DNA of 64,000 bases from Thermoproteota archaeon. Lineage in GTDB: Archaea; Thermoproteota; Thermoprotei; Gearchaeales; Gearchaeaceae. This document shows positions 52,551 through 59,244 of this stretch, one piece after another (the first letter of the stretch is position 1; every line of letters starts with the position of its first letter). The translations under genes and the position numbers were made by a program. The notes under the pieces were generated by a model. It was given only the letters and a program-made list of their open reading frames with translations. It was not told the DNA's origin and ran no database searches. The stretch covers positions 1-64,000 of the forward strand of contig JAJPJK010000006.1 of NCBI GenBank assembly GCA_021324265.1, in the 5' to 3' direction.

Positions 52551-53786
52551 GTGAACAAGCTCATATATATTATTCTGGATGGTGCTTCAGATGGAATTGA
52601 GTTCTCAATGACATCCTTTGATGTTGCCAATAAACCTAATCTGGATACTATTGCTAAATCAGCCAAGGGAGGATTAGTGTACCCGATTGAAAAAGGAATT
52701 GCTCCTGAAAGCGATGCTGCAACCCTTTCTATGTTGGGCTACAATCCCAAAGAAATTAAGGCCGCAAGAGGTGTTCTTGAGGCTCTAGGTGCAGGGCTAG
52801 ATTTTGAAGACGGCGATTTGGCTTTAAGGGGTAATTTTGCTACAATTCAAGGCAGCGAAGTAATCGATAGAAGGGCTGGAAGAGATCTAACCGACGAAGA
52901 GGCAAAAATGCTAGTGGAAGAGATAAAGAATTCTTTGAGTTCCGTTAAAGGTCATCGTTATGAATTAAAGCATACCATTGGTCATAGGTGTGTTCTGTTA
53001 ATAAAGAAGACTAATGCTCCTCTGTCTTCAAGAATAACAAATCTGGATCCTGCATATGTAAGGATCGGAGACGTGGTGCATGCCTTAGCTGAACCCAAGA
53101 AGCAATTGGAGCCTGTTATGCCTTTAGATGATGATGCTAGAGAAGCGGCCGATTTGGTAAATGCTTTTTTTTCAGAATCAAGGGCCATTTTAGAGAGAAG
53201 TCCGATTAATGCAAGGCGAAAAAGCTTAGGAAAACTTGTAGCAAACGCTATTTTGCTCAGAGATGCCGGTTCAAATTTCCCAAAAGTTCAGAGTTTTAAG
53301 GAAAGATTTGGTCTTGAACCAATTTGTATAGCAGACATGCCTGTAGAGCTAGGTATTGCTAAATTGCTGGGGATGGGTTATATTTGGAGCCGGGGGTTAT
53401 CTTACGAAGAAAAGGCTAATCTTGCAATTGAAAGTTTGGCAAATCATAGTTTCGTATTTGTACACATCAAAGGGGCTGATGAAAGAGGTCATGATGGAGA
53501 TTTTGAAGGTAAAGTAAAAGCAATAGAAATCATCGATCGTGATTTCTTTGGTACGTTGTTAAAGAAGGTTAGTCTAGAAAAAGTATCTATCTTAGTTACT
53601 TGTGATCATTCAACGCCTCCAAAGCTAAAGGCACATAGCGATTCGCCGGTGCCATTTATTTTCTATAAGCATAATATGAAGTCTGATGGTTTTAACAAAT
53701 TCTCTGAGAGGGAATGTTCAAAAGGTATGTTTGGAATTTTGGAACATGGGTATTTACTACTAGAAAAAGTTCTTAAAGTTACCTAG
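52551..53786 (+). CDS. apgM: 2,3-Bisphosphoglycerate-independent phosphoglycerate mutase, archaeal type
   Basis: 411 residues. IILDGASDG and GIAPESDAATLSMLGYNP (phosphoserine region) match the aPGAM family, and HIKGADERGHDGDFEGKVKAIEIID and VTCDHSTPPKLKAHSDSPVPF carry metal ligands. It swaps 3- and 2-phosphoglycerate in glycolysis and gluconeogenesis. Start GTG 52551, leaderless. The 3' end overlaps tyrS by 8 bases. Confidence 0.9.
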   Translation: MNKLIYIILDGASDGIEFSMTSFDVANKPNLDTIAKSAKGGLVYPIEKGIAPESDAATLSMLGYNPKEIKAARGVLEALGAGLDFEDGDLALRGNFATIQGSEVIDRRAGRDLTDEEAKMLVEEIKNSLSSVKGHRYELKHTIGHRCVLLIKKTNAPLSSRITNLDPAYVRIGDVVHALAEPKKQLEPVMPLDDDAREAADLVNAFFSESRAILERSPINARRKSLGKLVANAILLRDAGSNFPKVQSFKERFGLEPICIADMPVELGIAKLLGMGYIWSRGLSYEEKANLAIESLANHSFVFVHIKGADERGHDGDFEGKVKAIEIIDRDFFGTLLKKVSLEKVSILVTCDHSTPPKLKAHSDSPVPFIFYKHNMKSDGFNKFSERECSKGMFGILEHGYLLLEKVLKVT

Positions 53787-54852
53787 TTATTTCAAACTGT
53801 TTTATTGTGTTTACAAGTTCCTTGTTTTCAGGAATTTCAAAGTAGTTTCTTATAGGTTCTAGTATTGAGTTCAATTCACGAGCCACTGCTTCTTTGAGAT
53901 CTAATGGGTGAATTTGCCCCTTAGCATACATATTTTCAAGTTCTTGGTAAGAATTGATCGTTATCGATCCTCCAAATCTCTCTTCTCTGTCTATTACTAA
54001 TTCTTGTTTTCTTCTAAATATGATATGTCTTGCTATTTCTAAGACTGGATTGGAATCGATCAATTTTTCAGGGCACCACGCCTTTCTAATTTTGTTTCTT
54101 ATTTCCTCTTGGCTGTCATGAATGTATATTGCTGTCCAAGGTTGAGATTTGCTCATTTTTGCTGCAATCACAGCTTCAGCCTTATCCTTTGTTTCAGTTT
54201 TTGGAGGTTGGCCTAAACCCGGCAAAAGGTGATGATGAATTGCTACAGGTTTTTTCCAGCCCAATTTCGGGAAAATCTCCCTACATAAAACATGGATTTT
54301 CCTCTGATCCATTCCTCCATGCGCTATATCCTTACCTATATACCTTACATCTACAGCCTGCATTATAGGATAAAAGTACTGGGCCATTGAGAGTTCTTCC
54401 TTTTCCGTTCTACCCATTATTGTAAGGGTTCGTGTAGTCCTTGCTAGGGTGATTTGGGATGCAAATCTAACAATATCACGCCAGTAATCATCATTATGCT
54501 CGTAAAATTCACTCCCTAGAAGTATATTAGCTTTGGGGCAATAGAACCTAAATGCTCTTTCGTAATACTTGGCAGCCTTTATTATGTTTTCCCAGTTTCC
54601 GCCTAGTTTCTTGTTTATGTAGCTGTGCCAGTCAGCGAGATATACTGTACATTGTATCCCTGCTTCGCATAAATCATTGATTTTGTCTCCACAGATTAAT
54701 AAGGTGCCTAAATGCAAAAGTCCAGAGATCTCAAAGCCTATGTAATGCGAAGGGCTCTGGTTTGTAGAAAGAAGTTCTCTAAGTTCTTCTTCTTGAATAA
54801 TTTCCTCAGTTGGCGGCCTCTTTATAATATCTATCTTTGTTTCTATATCCAT
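53779..54852 (-). CDS. tyrS: Tyrosyl-tRNA synthetase
   Basis: 357 residues, class I synthetase of archaeal size. HIGH-like motif lies in GFEISGLLHLGTLL, tyrosine-specific segments in YLADWHSYINKKLG and QAVDVRYIGKDIAHGGMDQRKIHVL, and KMSKS in AAKMSKSQPW. It ends the operon rps8e-srp19-gar1-tfb-tfeB-tyrS. Its ATG overlaps the TFE-beta stop by one base. Confidence 0.93.
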   Translation of the reverse strand: MDIETKIDIIKRPPTEEIIQEEELRELLSTNQSPSHYIGFEISGLLHLGTLLICGDKINDLCEAGIQCTVYLADWHSYINKKLGGNWENIIKAAKYYERAFRFYCPKANILLGSEFYEHNDDYWRDIVRFASQITLARTTRTLTIMGRTEKEELSMAQYFYPIMQAVDVRYIGKDIAHGGMDQRKIHVLCREIFPKLGWKKPVAIHHHLLPGLGQPPKTETKDKAEAVIAAKMSKSQPWTAIYIHDSQEEIRNKIRKAWCPEKLIDSNPVLEIARHIIFRRKQELVIDREERFGGSITINSYQELENMYAKGQIHPLDLKEAVARELNSILEPIRNYFEIPENKELVNTIKQFEITR

Positions 54853-55211
54853 TAGCTGGCCTCAAGCCATTCATCCATTTTTTTACATGTTATTGGCGTT
54901 AAATTTCCCATTTCGCTACAGAAATTGTATTCATTGCATGGTAAGCATGGAATTCCTTTCAAAGGCTCTAATGAAATAATCTTCAACTCTTTAGAGGGCA
55001 ATTTTAAATACAGAGTCTTTTTGCCATTTATATATTCCTCTACCTGCAAGAGTTTCCCATTCTTGATCAACTCCATCAACGCTTTAGTCCCAATTTCGCT
55101 GCTTATTTTCGAAGCCTTCCATAGATCCTTTCTCTTTATTCTACCTTTCCTTTTCGTTATAGTTTCGATAATTTTATGTTGCAACTCTTCCTTGTTGATC
55201 TTTTTTTTCAC
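54852..55211 (-). CDS. TFE-beta (RPC34/RPC39 homologue) with iron-sulfur cluster motif
   Basis: 119 residues. The N-terminal winged helix (about 5-70, GRIKRKDLWKASKISSEIGTKALMELIKNGKL) precedes a C-terminal C-x2-C-x5-C-x10-C array, the cubane 4Fe-4S motif of archaeal TFE-beta. This protein joins TFE-alpha to help open promoters, and corresponds to human RNA polymerase III RPC39. Start GTG 55211 overlaps the TFB stop (GTGA). Placement next to TFB links two initiation factors. Confidence 0.85.
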   Translation of the reverse strand: MKKKINKEELQHKIIETITKRKGRIKRKDLWKASKISSEIGTKALMELIKNGKLLQVEEYINGKKTLYLKLPSKELKIISLEPLKGIPCLPCNEYNFCSEMGNLTPITCKKMDEWLEAS

Positions 55212-56131
55212 AATTCTATACTAATGTCTAAGCTTCTAATAAGTTCTTTGCTTCTATTTCTAATAGTAACTTCAGTCACACCAGAGACTTCCGCTATCTG
55301 TCTTTGAGTTCTCCTGTTATCGGTTAGAGTGCAAGCAATATATACCGCTGCAGCAGCTAGGCTCAAAGGAGACTTGCCAGCTATCATACCGCTGTTTAAT
55401 GCTTTCTCCAAGATATTTTTCGTAGTAATTTCTATTTCAGAACCCAGTTTTAATCTATCAACGAGCGGAGGGACGTAATTAAGTGTAGAATTGGATCTTA
55501 TTTTATTATTAAATTCTTTTGGTACGACTTCTTGTATCCTAGCGTAGTATTTGGAAAAATTCCTACTCCTGACATCCATCTTTCCTAAAAGTTCCTTTAG
55601 AGGCATTGGATAATCGCATAACTTGCATGCTGAATATATACATGCAGATAACAAACCTCTCACAGACTTACCTTTATGAGAACACTCATTCATGTATTTT
55701 CTATAGAGCTGAGCAGCCGTTTCTTTAACCCTATCAGGAAGATTTAATTTCGCAGCTATTTCATCCAGGTATACAAAGGCATTGTACAAGTTTCTTTCTT
55801 CTGTACTACTAACTCTTATTCTCCTTTGATATCTGGTTAGAGAAATGGCTTTTTCATATCTCATACCTGAAAATTTATCCTTACCAGTCAATCTAATATC
55901 AGTAGTTATTCCCTTATCATGTATTGCCATTTTTGAAGGAGCCCCTGTTCTTGCAGGTGACTCTTCATGCTCACCAAAGAAAATTCTCCATTCTCTTCCG
56001 AGATCGATCAAGTTTTTCGCAACCACATTTCCGCATTCTTTGCATACAAGACTGCCTTCTTCCTTATTTATGATTAGATTTGATGAACCGCAAAGATCAC
56101 AACTAACCTGTGAATAATCAAACGTCGTCAT
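55208..56131 (-). CDS. tfb: Transcription initiation factor TFB
   Basis: 307 residues. The N-terminal zinc ribbon CDLCGSSNLIINKEEGSLVCKECG is followed by a B-reader segment and two cyclin repeats (about 110-200 and 205-305). The last repeat holds the IAEVSGVTEVTIRNRSKELI recognition helix for BRE. It recruits RNA polymerase to TBP-bound promoters. It overlaps gar1 by ATGA and TFE-beta by GTGA. Confidence 0.95.
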   Translation of the reverse strand: MTTFDYSQVSCDLCGSSNLIINKEEGSLVCKECGNVVAKNLIDLGREWRIFFGEHEESPARTGAPSKMAIHDKGITTDIRLTGKDKFSGMRYEKAISLTRYQRRIRVSSTEERNLYNAFVYLDEIAAKLNLPDRVKETAAQLYRKYMNECSHKGKSVRGLLSACIYSACKLCDYPMPLKELLGKMDVRSRNFSKYYARIQEVVPKEFNNKIRSNSTLNYVPPLVDRLKLGSEIEITTKNILEKALNSGMIAGKSPLSLAAAAVYIACTLTDNRRTQRQIAEVSGVTEVTIRNRSKELIRSLDISIEL

Positions 56132-56352
56132 CTTAAGAAAAGCTCGGCGTTTTTAATTTTTTCGGGATCAGGCTTTTCATATGGTTTGACTGCCACAAAG
56201 GGAGAATTCACAGGACCCATAAGGTCGATAACAATTCCTATAGGTTTCTTATCCTTATCTATAACTTCACTGTTTAGCTTAGGTATCGTTTCAGCCTTCA
56301 CTATGATTCTTCCTCTCTTCGATATGTGGGACACGAAACCTAGGCGTTTCAT
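56128..56352 (-). CDS. gar1: H/ACA RNP protein Gar1
   Basis: 74 residues: the beta-barrel core LGFVSHISKRGRIIVKAE and DKDKKPIGIVIDLMGPVNSPFVAVKP, without the glycine-arginine arms of eukaryotes. Gar1 binds Cbf5 and promotes turnover in RNA-guided pseudouridylation. It has its own TATA element 30-40 bases upstream and is coupled to tfb. Confidence 0.88.
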   Translation of the reverse strand: MKRLGFVSHISKRGRIIVKAETIPKLNSEVIDKDKKPIGIVIDLMGPVNSPFVAVKPYEKPDPEKIKNAELFLR

Positions 56353-56383
56353 TAGAAGACCGTATGTTTCGATTGCAATATAA

Positions 56384-56396
56384 CTATATAAGCTTT
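56384..56396 (-). promoter_or_regulatory. Internal promoter before gar1
   Basis: On the minus strand GCTTATATAGTTA lies about 38 bases before the gar1 ATG, inside the 71-base gap after srp19. It would let gar1-tfb-tfeB-tyrS be expressed separately. Confidence 0.45.
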
Positions 56397-56423
56397 TCTA
56401 TTCTATGATCCAACGTTTTTGCC

Positions 56424-56714
56424 TTACTTTTTTGATCTATTTTCCCTTATTTTTTGAGCTATTTTTTTAAGAAGTAAGGTCTTTTTATCTTTACGTGGAT
56501 ATAGCTTTACGCAGCCCTTTATCCACCAGTTCCTTGGGTATGCTGTATCATTTATTATTTCATATTTGTAACTTAGTTCAGAAGCAGCGATTGCTATTTC
56601 TTCAAGTCTAACTTTTTCAACAGCTAGCTTAAGAGGAACCCTCCGACCTTCCTTTCTAGAAAGATTGGCTTCAATATATGAAGGCCAAATAATTGTATAA
56701 TCTCTCTTTTTCAC
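56424..56714 (-). CDS. srp19: Signal recognition particle protein SRP19
   Basis: 96 residues. YTIIWPSYIEANLSRKEGRRVPLKLAVE is the SRP19 N-terminus and YPRNWWIKGCVKLYP the second RNA-contacting strand. It binds SRP RNA helices and prepares the site for SRP54. Start GTG 56714 overlaps the rps8e stop as GTGA. Confidence 0.9.
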   Translation of the reverse strand: MKKRDYTIIWPSYIEANLSRKEGRRVPLKLAVEKVRLEEIAIAASELSYKYEIINDTAYPRNWWIKGCVKLYPRKDKKTLLLKKIAQKIRENRSKK

Positions 56715-57097
56715 TTAACAATGAGTCTTGCATTGATGATTCCCTCCTGCCCTGGTCTTGATGTTACTATAGCCTCTCCTAAGTTTGTCCTTATTATAGC
56801 CCCTTTCGAAATTATCTTTCTCTTATCGAACTCAGCATTTGTAGGGTTGTTGATCACAGACAATATTTCTGCCTTCTGGGCTTTATTGCTTTTAGGATCG
56901 TAAACGTTTGCAAACTTAGCTTGCTTGAGCCTGAATTTTAGATTTCCACCAAATGCTCTTTCTTTTATTTTATATTCCTCTTTACCGAGTATGGTTAAAG
57001 TAGGCTCGCTTCCAAGCTCATATCTTCTCGTTTTTCTGCTGCTTCCTTTTTTGCCGCCTGTAGGTTTTACTAAATCGTTAGAGTGCTTTTGGACCAT
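56711..57097 (-). CDS. rps8e: Small ribosomal subunit protein eS8
   Basis: 128 residues. GGKKGSSRKTRRYELGSEPTLT, ERAFGGNLKFRLKQAKFANVYD and SKGAIIRTNLGEAIVTSRPGQEGIINARLI are the family landmarks. This is a small-subunit protein found only in archaea and eukaryotes. It is the first gene of a coupled six-gene operon of transcription, RNP and tRNA-charging genes. Confidence 0.95.
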   Translation of the reverse strand: MVQKHSNDLVKPTGGKKGSSRKTRRYELGSEPTLTILGKEEYKIKERAFGGNLKFRLKQAKFANVYDPKSNKAQKAEILSVINNPTNAEFDKRKIISKGAIIRTNLGEAIVTSRPGQEGIINARLIVK

Positions 57098-57119
57098 ATA
57101 TTTTCACATAAGGAGGTCA

Positions 57120-57133
57120 TTATTTATATTTAA
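57120..57133 (-). promoter_or_regulatory. TATA element of the rps8e operon
   Basis: On the minus strand TTAAATATAAATAA covers about 25-36 bases before the rps8e ATG and directly touches the 3' end of tRNA-Glu(CTC). The tRNA and mRNA promoters are packed with no spare bases. Confidence 0.5.
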
Positions 57134-57209
57134 TGCCTCGGGCGGGATTTGAACCCGCGATCCCCGGCTTGAGAGGCCGGTATTCTTATCCGGACTAAAC
57201 TACCGAGGC
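57134..57209 (-). tRNA. tRNA-Glu (anticodon CTC)
   Basis: 76 bases including discriminator A. Acceptor GCCTCGG pairs with CCGAGGC. Anticodon stem CCGGC/GCCGG with loop CTCTCAA gives anticodon CTC. T stem GCGGG/CCCGC with loop TTCAAAT. D arm GTTTAGTCCGGATAAGAAT. No intron and no encoded CCA. Confidence 0.95.
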
Positions 57210-57236
57210 TACTAAGGAAATACTTGTTAACAAAAT

Positions 57237-57245
57237 CTTTTAAAG
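57237..57245. promoter_or_regulatory. Shared TATA between two divergent tRNA-Glu genes
   Basis: CTTTTAAAG is nearly palindromic and lies 28-33 bases from both tRNA 5' ends. A second element, TCTTAAAAAG at about 57251-57260, could serve the plus-strand gene alone. Confidence 0.45.
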
Positions 57246-57273
57246 GTACTTCTTAAAAAGATATAGTGTTATC

Positions 57274-57349
57274 GCCCCCATAGTTTAGCCCGGATAAGAA
57301 TACTGGCCTTTCGAGCCAGGGACCGCGGGTTCAAATCCCGCTGGGGGCA
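57274..57349 (+). tRNA. tRNA-Glu (anticodon TTC)
   Basis: 76 bases including discriminator A. Acceptor GCCCCCA pairs with TGGGGGC; anticodon stem CTGGC/GCCAG, loop CTTTCGA, anticodon TTC; T stem GCGGG/CCCGC. The D arm is nearly identical to the CTC gene next door, which suggests duplication. The last 19 bases overlap the end of the Nudix gene on the other strand. Confidence 0.95.
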
Positions 57350-57801
57350 CTGAAAAAGTTTAGCATGCTTTCTTTATGTATGAGCTTTTCATTAATGAAT
57401 TTATGAACCTTGTCCAGTAGTTCTGCCATATTCTTTTTCAATCTTTTTCTTGCTTCTTCATAACTTAGCCAAGAATACTCTATATGTTCTGAAGATATCT
57501 TAATTTCCTCGTCTTTAAATTCAGCTAGATAAAAAACTACAGTTTTATGGATGAGATCATTATCTCTCTTGTAATAATAGGAGATTTTCTCTTTAAAACC
57601 AGGTATGAATTCAATTTTATTTAACCCAGTTTCCTCCCTAATTTCTCTGAGGGCCGCTTCCTCAGTGTTTTCATTGCTTTCAATTAATCCTTTTGGGAAT
57701 TCCCAATATTCAGACTTGTAACGCGCTTTAAGAAGTAAATAGTAAGGTTTGTTATCAATAATCTTAAATATTATGGCTCCTGCTGAATTTTCTATTTTCA
57801 T
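57331..57801 (-). CDS. Nudix hydrolase, diadenosine tetraphosphatase type
   Basis: 156 residues. SAGAIIFKIIDNKPYYLLLK, then the Nudix box GLIESNENTEEAALREIREETGL, are complete. Ap4A hydrolases of this small type remove alarmone-like dinucleotides. ATG 57801 is preferred; TTG 57825 would overlap the SDR stop as TTGA. The last residues and stop codon lie inside the tRNA-Glu(TTC) T arm on the other strand. Confidence 0.85.
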   Translation of the reverse strand: MKIENSAGAIIFKIIDNKPYYLLLKARYKSEYWEFPKGLIESNENTEEAALREIREETGLNKIEFIPGFKEKISYYYKRDNDLIHKTVVFYLAEFKDEEIKISSEHIEYSWLSYEEARKRLKKNMAELLDKVHKFINEKLIHKESMLNFFSAPSGI

Positions 57802-57821
57802 ATTATTATTCACATCTAAGC

Positions 57822-58583
57822 TCAATAAATAACTACTCCGCCATCTGCGATAATTGTTTGGCCAGTAACAAATGAAAATCCTTCGCTACAAAGGCAGTAA
57901 ATGAGCTTTGCTATCTCTTCAGGTTTACCCCATCTCTTTAAAGAAGTTTCTTCTGCAAGTTTTTTCCTTTCTTCCTTTGATAGTGGATTATATGTTGTTG
58001 GTGTAGCAATGCTCCCAAGAGCTACAGTATACGCTCTTATATTATATATTCCATATGTTCTCGCAATATTTTTTGTAAGCGATATCAGCGAACTCTTCGC
58101 AAATGTATATGCTGCACCTTCAATATCTCCAGATAATGTTGGTATTGATGATATGTTAACTATTACACCAAAATTCTGTTTCATCATTATAGGAATGCAT
58201 TCTTTGACCAGCCTGAATGAGCCCAAAAAATCTACGTTATATATTTTTAAAATAACATCTTCATCGAGTTCATGGATTTTCTTTTTCCATATATTTAAGT
58301 CAAATGGGAAACCAGCAAAGTTGATCAAGTAATCAATACGCTTCAATTCTTTTAATGCAACATTAACAGCGTTCTTTACTTCTTCACCTTTTGTAATATC
58401 AACTTTTATGGGAAGCACATTAACCTTAAATTTCTTAGATATGTCAGAAGAGATTACTTTAAGCCTTTTATAGCTCCTTGCTAGAAGGCAAACATTAATT
58501 CCAGATCTAGCGAATTCATAAGCTGTGCTTCTCCCTAGCCCCTTAGAAGCTCCTGAAATTATCGCTACCCTTTTTTCATTCAT
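57822..58583 (-). CDS. Short-chain dehydrogenase/reductase
   Basis: 253 residues. NAD(P)-binding ISGASKGLGRSTAYEFA at the N-terminus, a NFAG-type segment (LINFAGFPFD), catalytic VNISSIPTLSGDIEGAAYTFAKSS with Ser-Tyr-x3-Lys, and a C-terminal GQTIIADGGVVIY. The Y is in AAYTFAKSS. ATG 58583 overlaps the Nudix stop as ATGA; an in-frame upstream start would add 17 residues inside that gene. Substrate unknown. Confidence 0.82.
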   Translation of the reverse strand: MNEKRVAIISGASKGLGRSTAYEFARSGINVCLLARSYKRLKVISSDISKKFKVNVLPIKVDITKGEEVKNAVNVALKELKRIDYLINFAGFPFDLNIWKKKIHELDEDVILKIYNVDFLGSFRLVKECIPIMMKQNFGVIVNISSIPTLSGDIEGAAYTFAKSSLISLTKNIARTYGIYNIRAYTVALGSIATPTTYNPLSKEERKKLAEETSLKRWGKPEEIAKLIYCLCSEGFSFVTGQTIIADGGVVIY

Positions 58584-59095
58584 GAAGCATTTTTTGTTCC
58601 CTTTAGCATGATCTCTACTGGTATCTTTAGCCAAGCTGAAATCTTTTCTCCTTTGAGTTCCATTTCGAGGTCCTCGAGTCTAACAAACTTTATTTGGTCA
58701 GCTTCTTCAGTGTTCATTTTAATTTCTCCATTATAAACACATTTAAAAACAACACAATACTCATTTTCTACGTCAGTTTCTCTTTCTCCTTTAGCAGAAT
58801 ATATGAAGTGAAATAATCTCTCAAATTTCTCTACTCCATCAATTCCTAATTCTTTTTTCAATGTTCTTTTCAAAGCATTTTCCCAAGTTTCTCCTACGAA
58901 TATGTGGCTCGCGGGAAATTCCCAATATCCAGGAAAGCGTTTGTTCTTTGCTCTTCTTTGAACCAATACCTTACCTGCTTTCTCTATTACTATTACGAAT
59001 GCAAGATGTCTTTTACCAGAACCGCTATGAGCATCCTCTACACTAGTCTCGCCGATCGGATTTCCTTTTTCATCACATAATATAACGTTTGGCAT
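58580..59095 (-). CDS. Nudix hydrolase, IPP isomerase-like
   Basis: 171 residues. LCDEKGNPIGETSVEDAHSGSGKRHLAFVIVIEKAGKVLVQRRAKNKRFPGYWEFPASHIFVGETWENALKRTLKKELGI resembles type 1 isopentenyl-diphosphate isomerase and related Nudix proteins. The Nudix box is GETWENALKRTLKKELG, with T in place of the usual E before the last part, so hydrolase activity is uncertain. It leads the Nudix-SDR-Nudix operon, downstream of tRNA-Gly(CCC). Confidence 0.75.
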   Translation of the reverse strand: MPNVILCDEKGNPIGETSVEDAHSGSGKRHLAFVIVIEKAGKVLVQRRAKNKRFPGYWEFPASHIFVGETWENALKRTLKKELGIDGVEKFERLFHFIYSAKGERETDVENEYCVVFKCVYNGEIKMNTEEADQIKFVRLEDLEMELKGEKISAWLKIPVEIMLKGTKNAS

Positions 59096-59130
59096 TGGCT
59101 TTGATTCCTATTAAAAACATATTAATTTTA

Positions 59131-59201
59131 TGCGACCGCCGGGATTTGAACCCGGGTCCTCGGCTCGGGAAGCCGATATCCTACCGCTAGACTACGGTCG
59201 C
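59131..59201 (-). tRNA. tRNA-Gly (anticodon CCC)
   Basis: 71 bases including discriminator A. Acceptor GCGACCG/CGGTCGC, D arm GTCTAGCGGTAGGAT, anticodon stem TCGGC/GCCGA with loop TTCCCGA giving CCC, T stem CCGGG/CCCGG. No intron. It reads GGG and complements the GCC isoacceptor at 17 kb. Confidence 0.95.
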
Positions 59202-59244
59202 TCAAAATAAAAAAGGGTGTAGAAAATAAATTAATCTTTTACAG

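Noticed and set aside
57105-57116. AAGGAGGTCAT on the plus strand as a ribosome binding site
   Set aside because: No plus-strand reading frame begins after it; the stretch lies between a tRNA gene and the rps8e promoter.
17021-59201. Introns in the four tRNA genes
   Set aside because: All four fold into full cloverleaves with seven-base anticodon loops, so no intron is needed.
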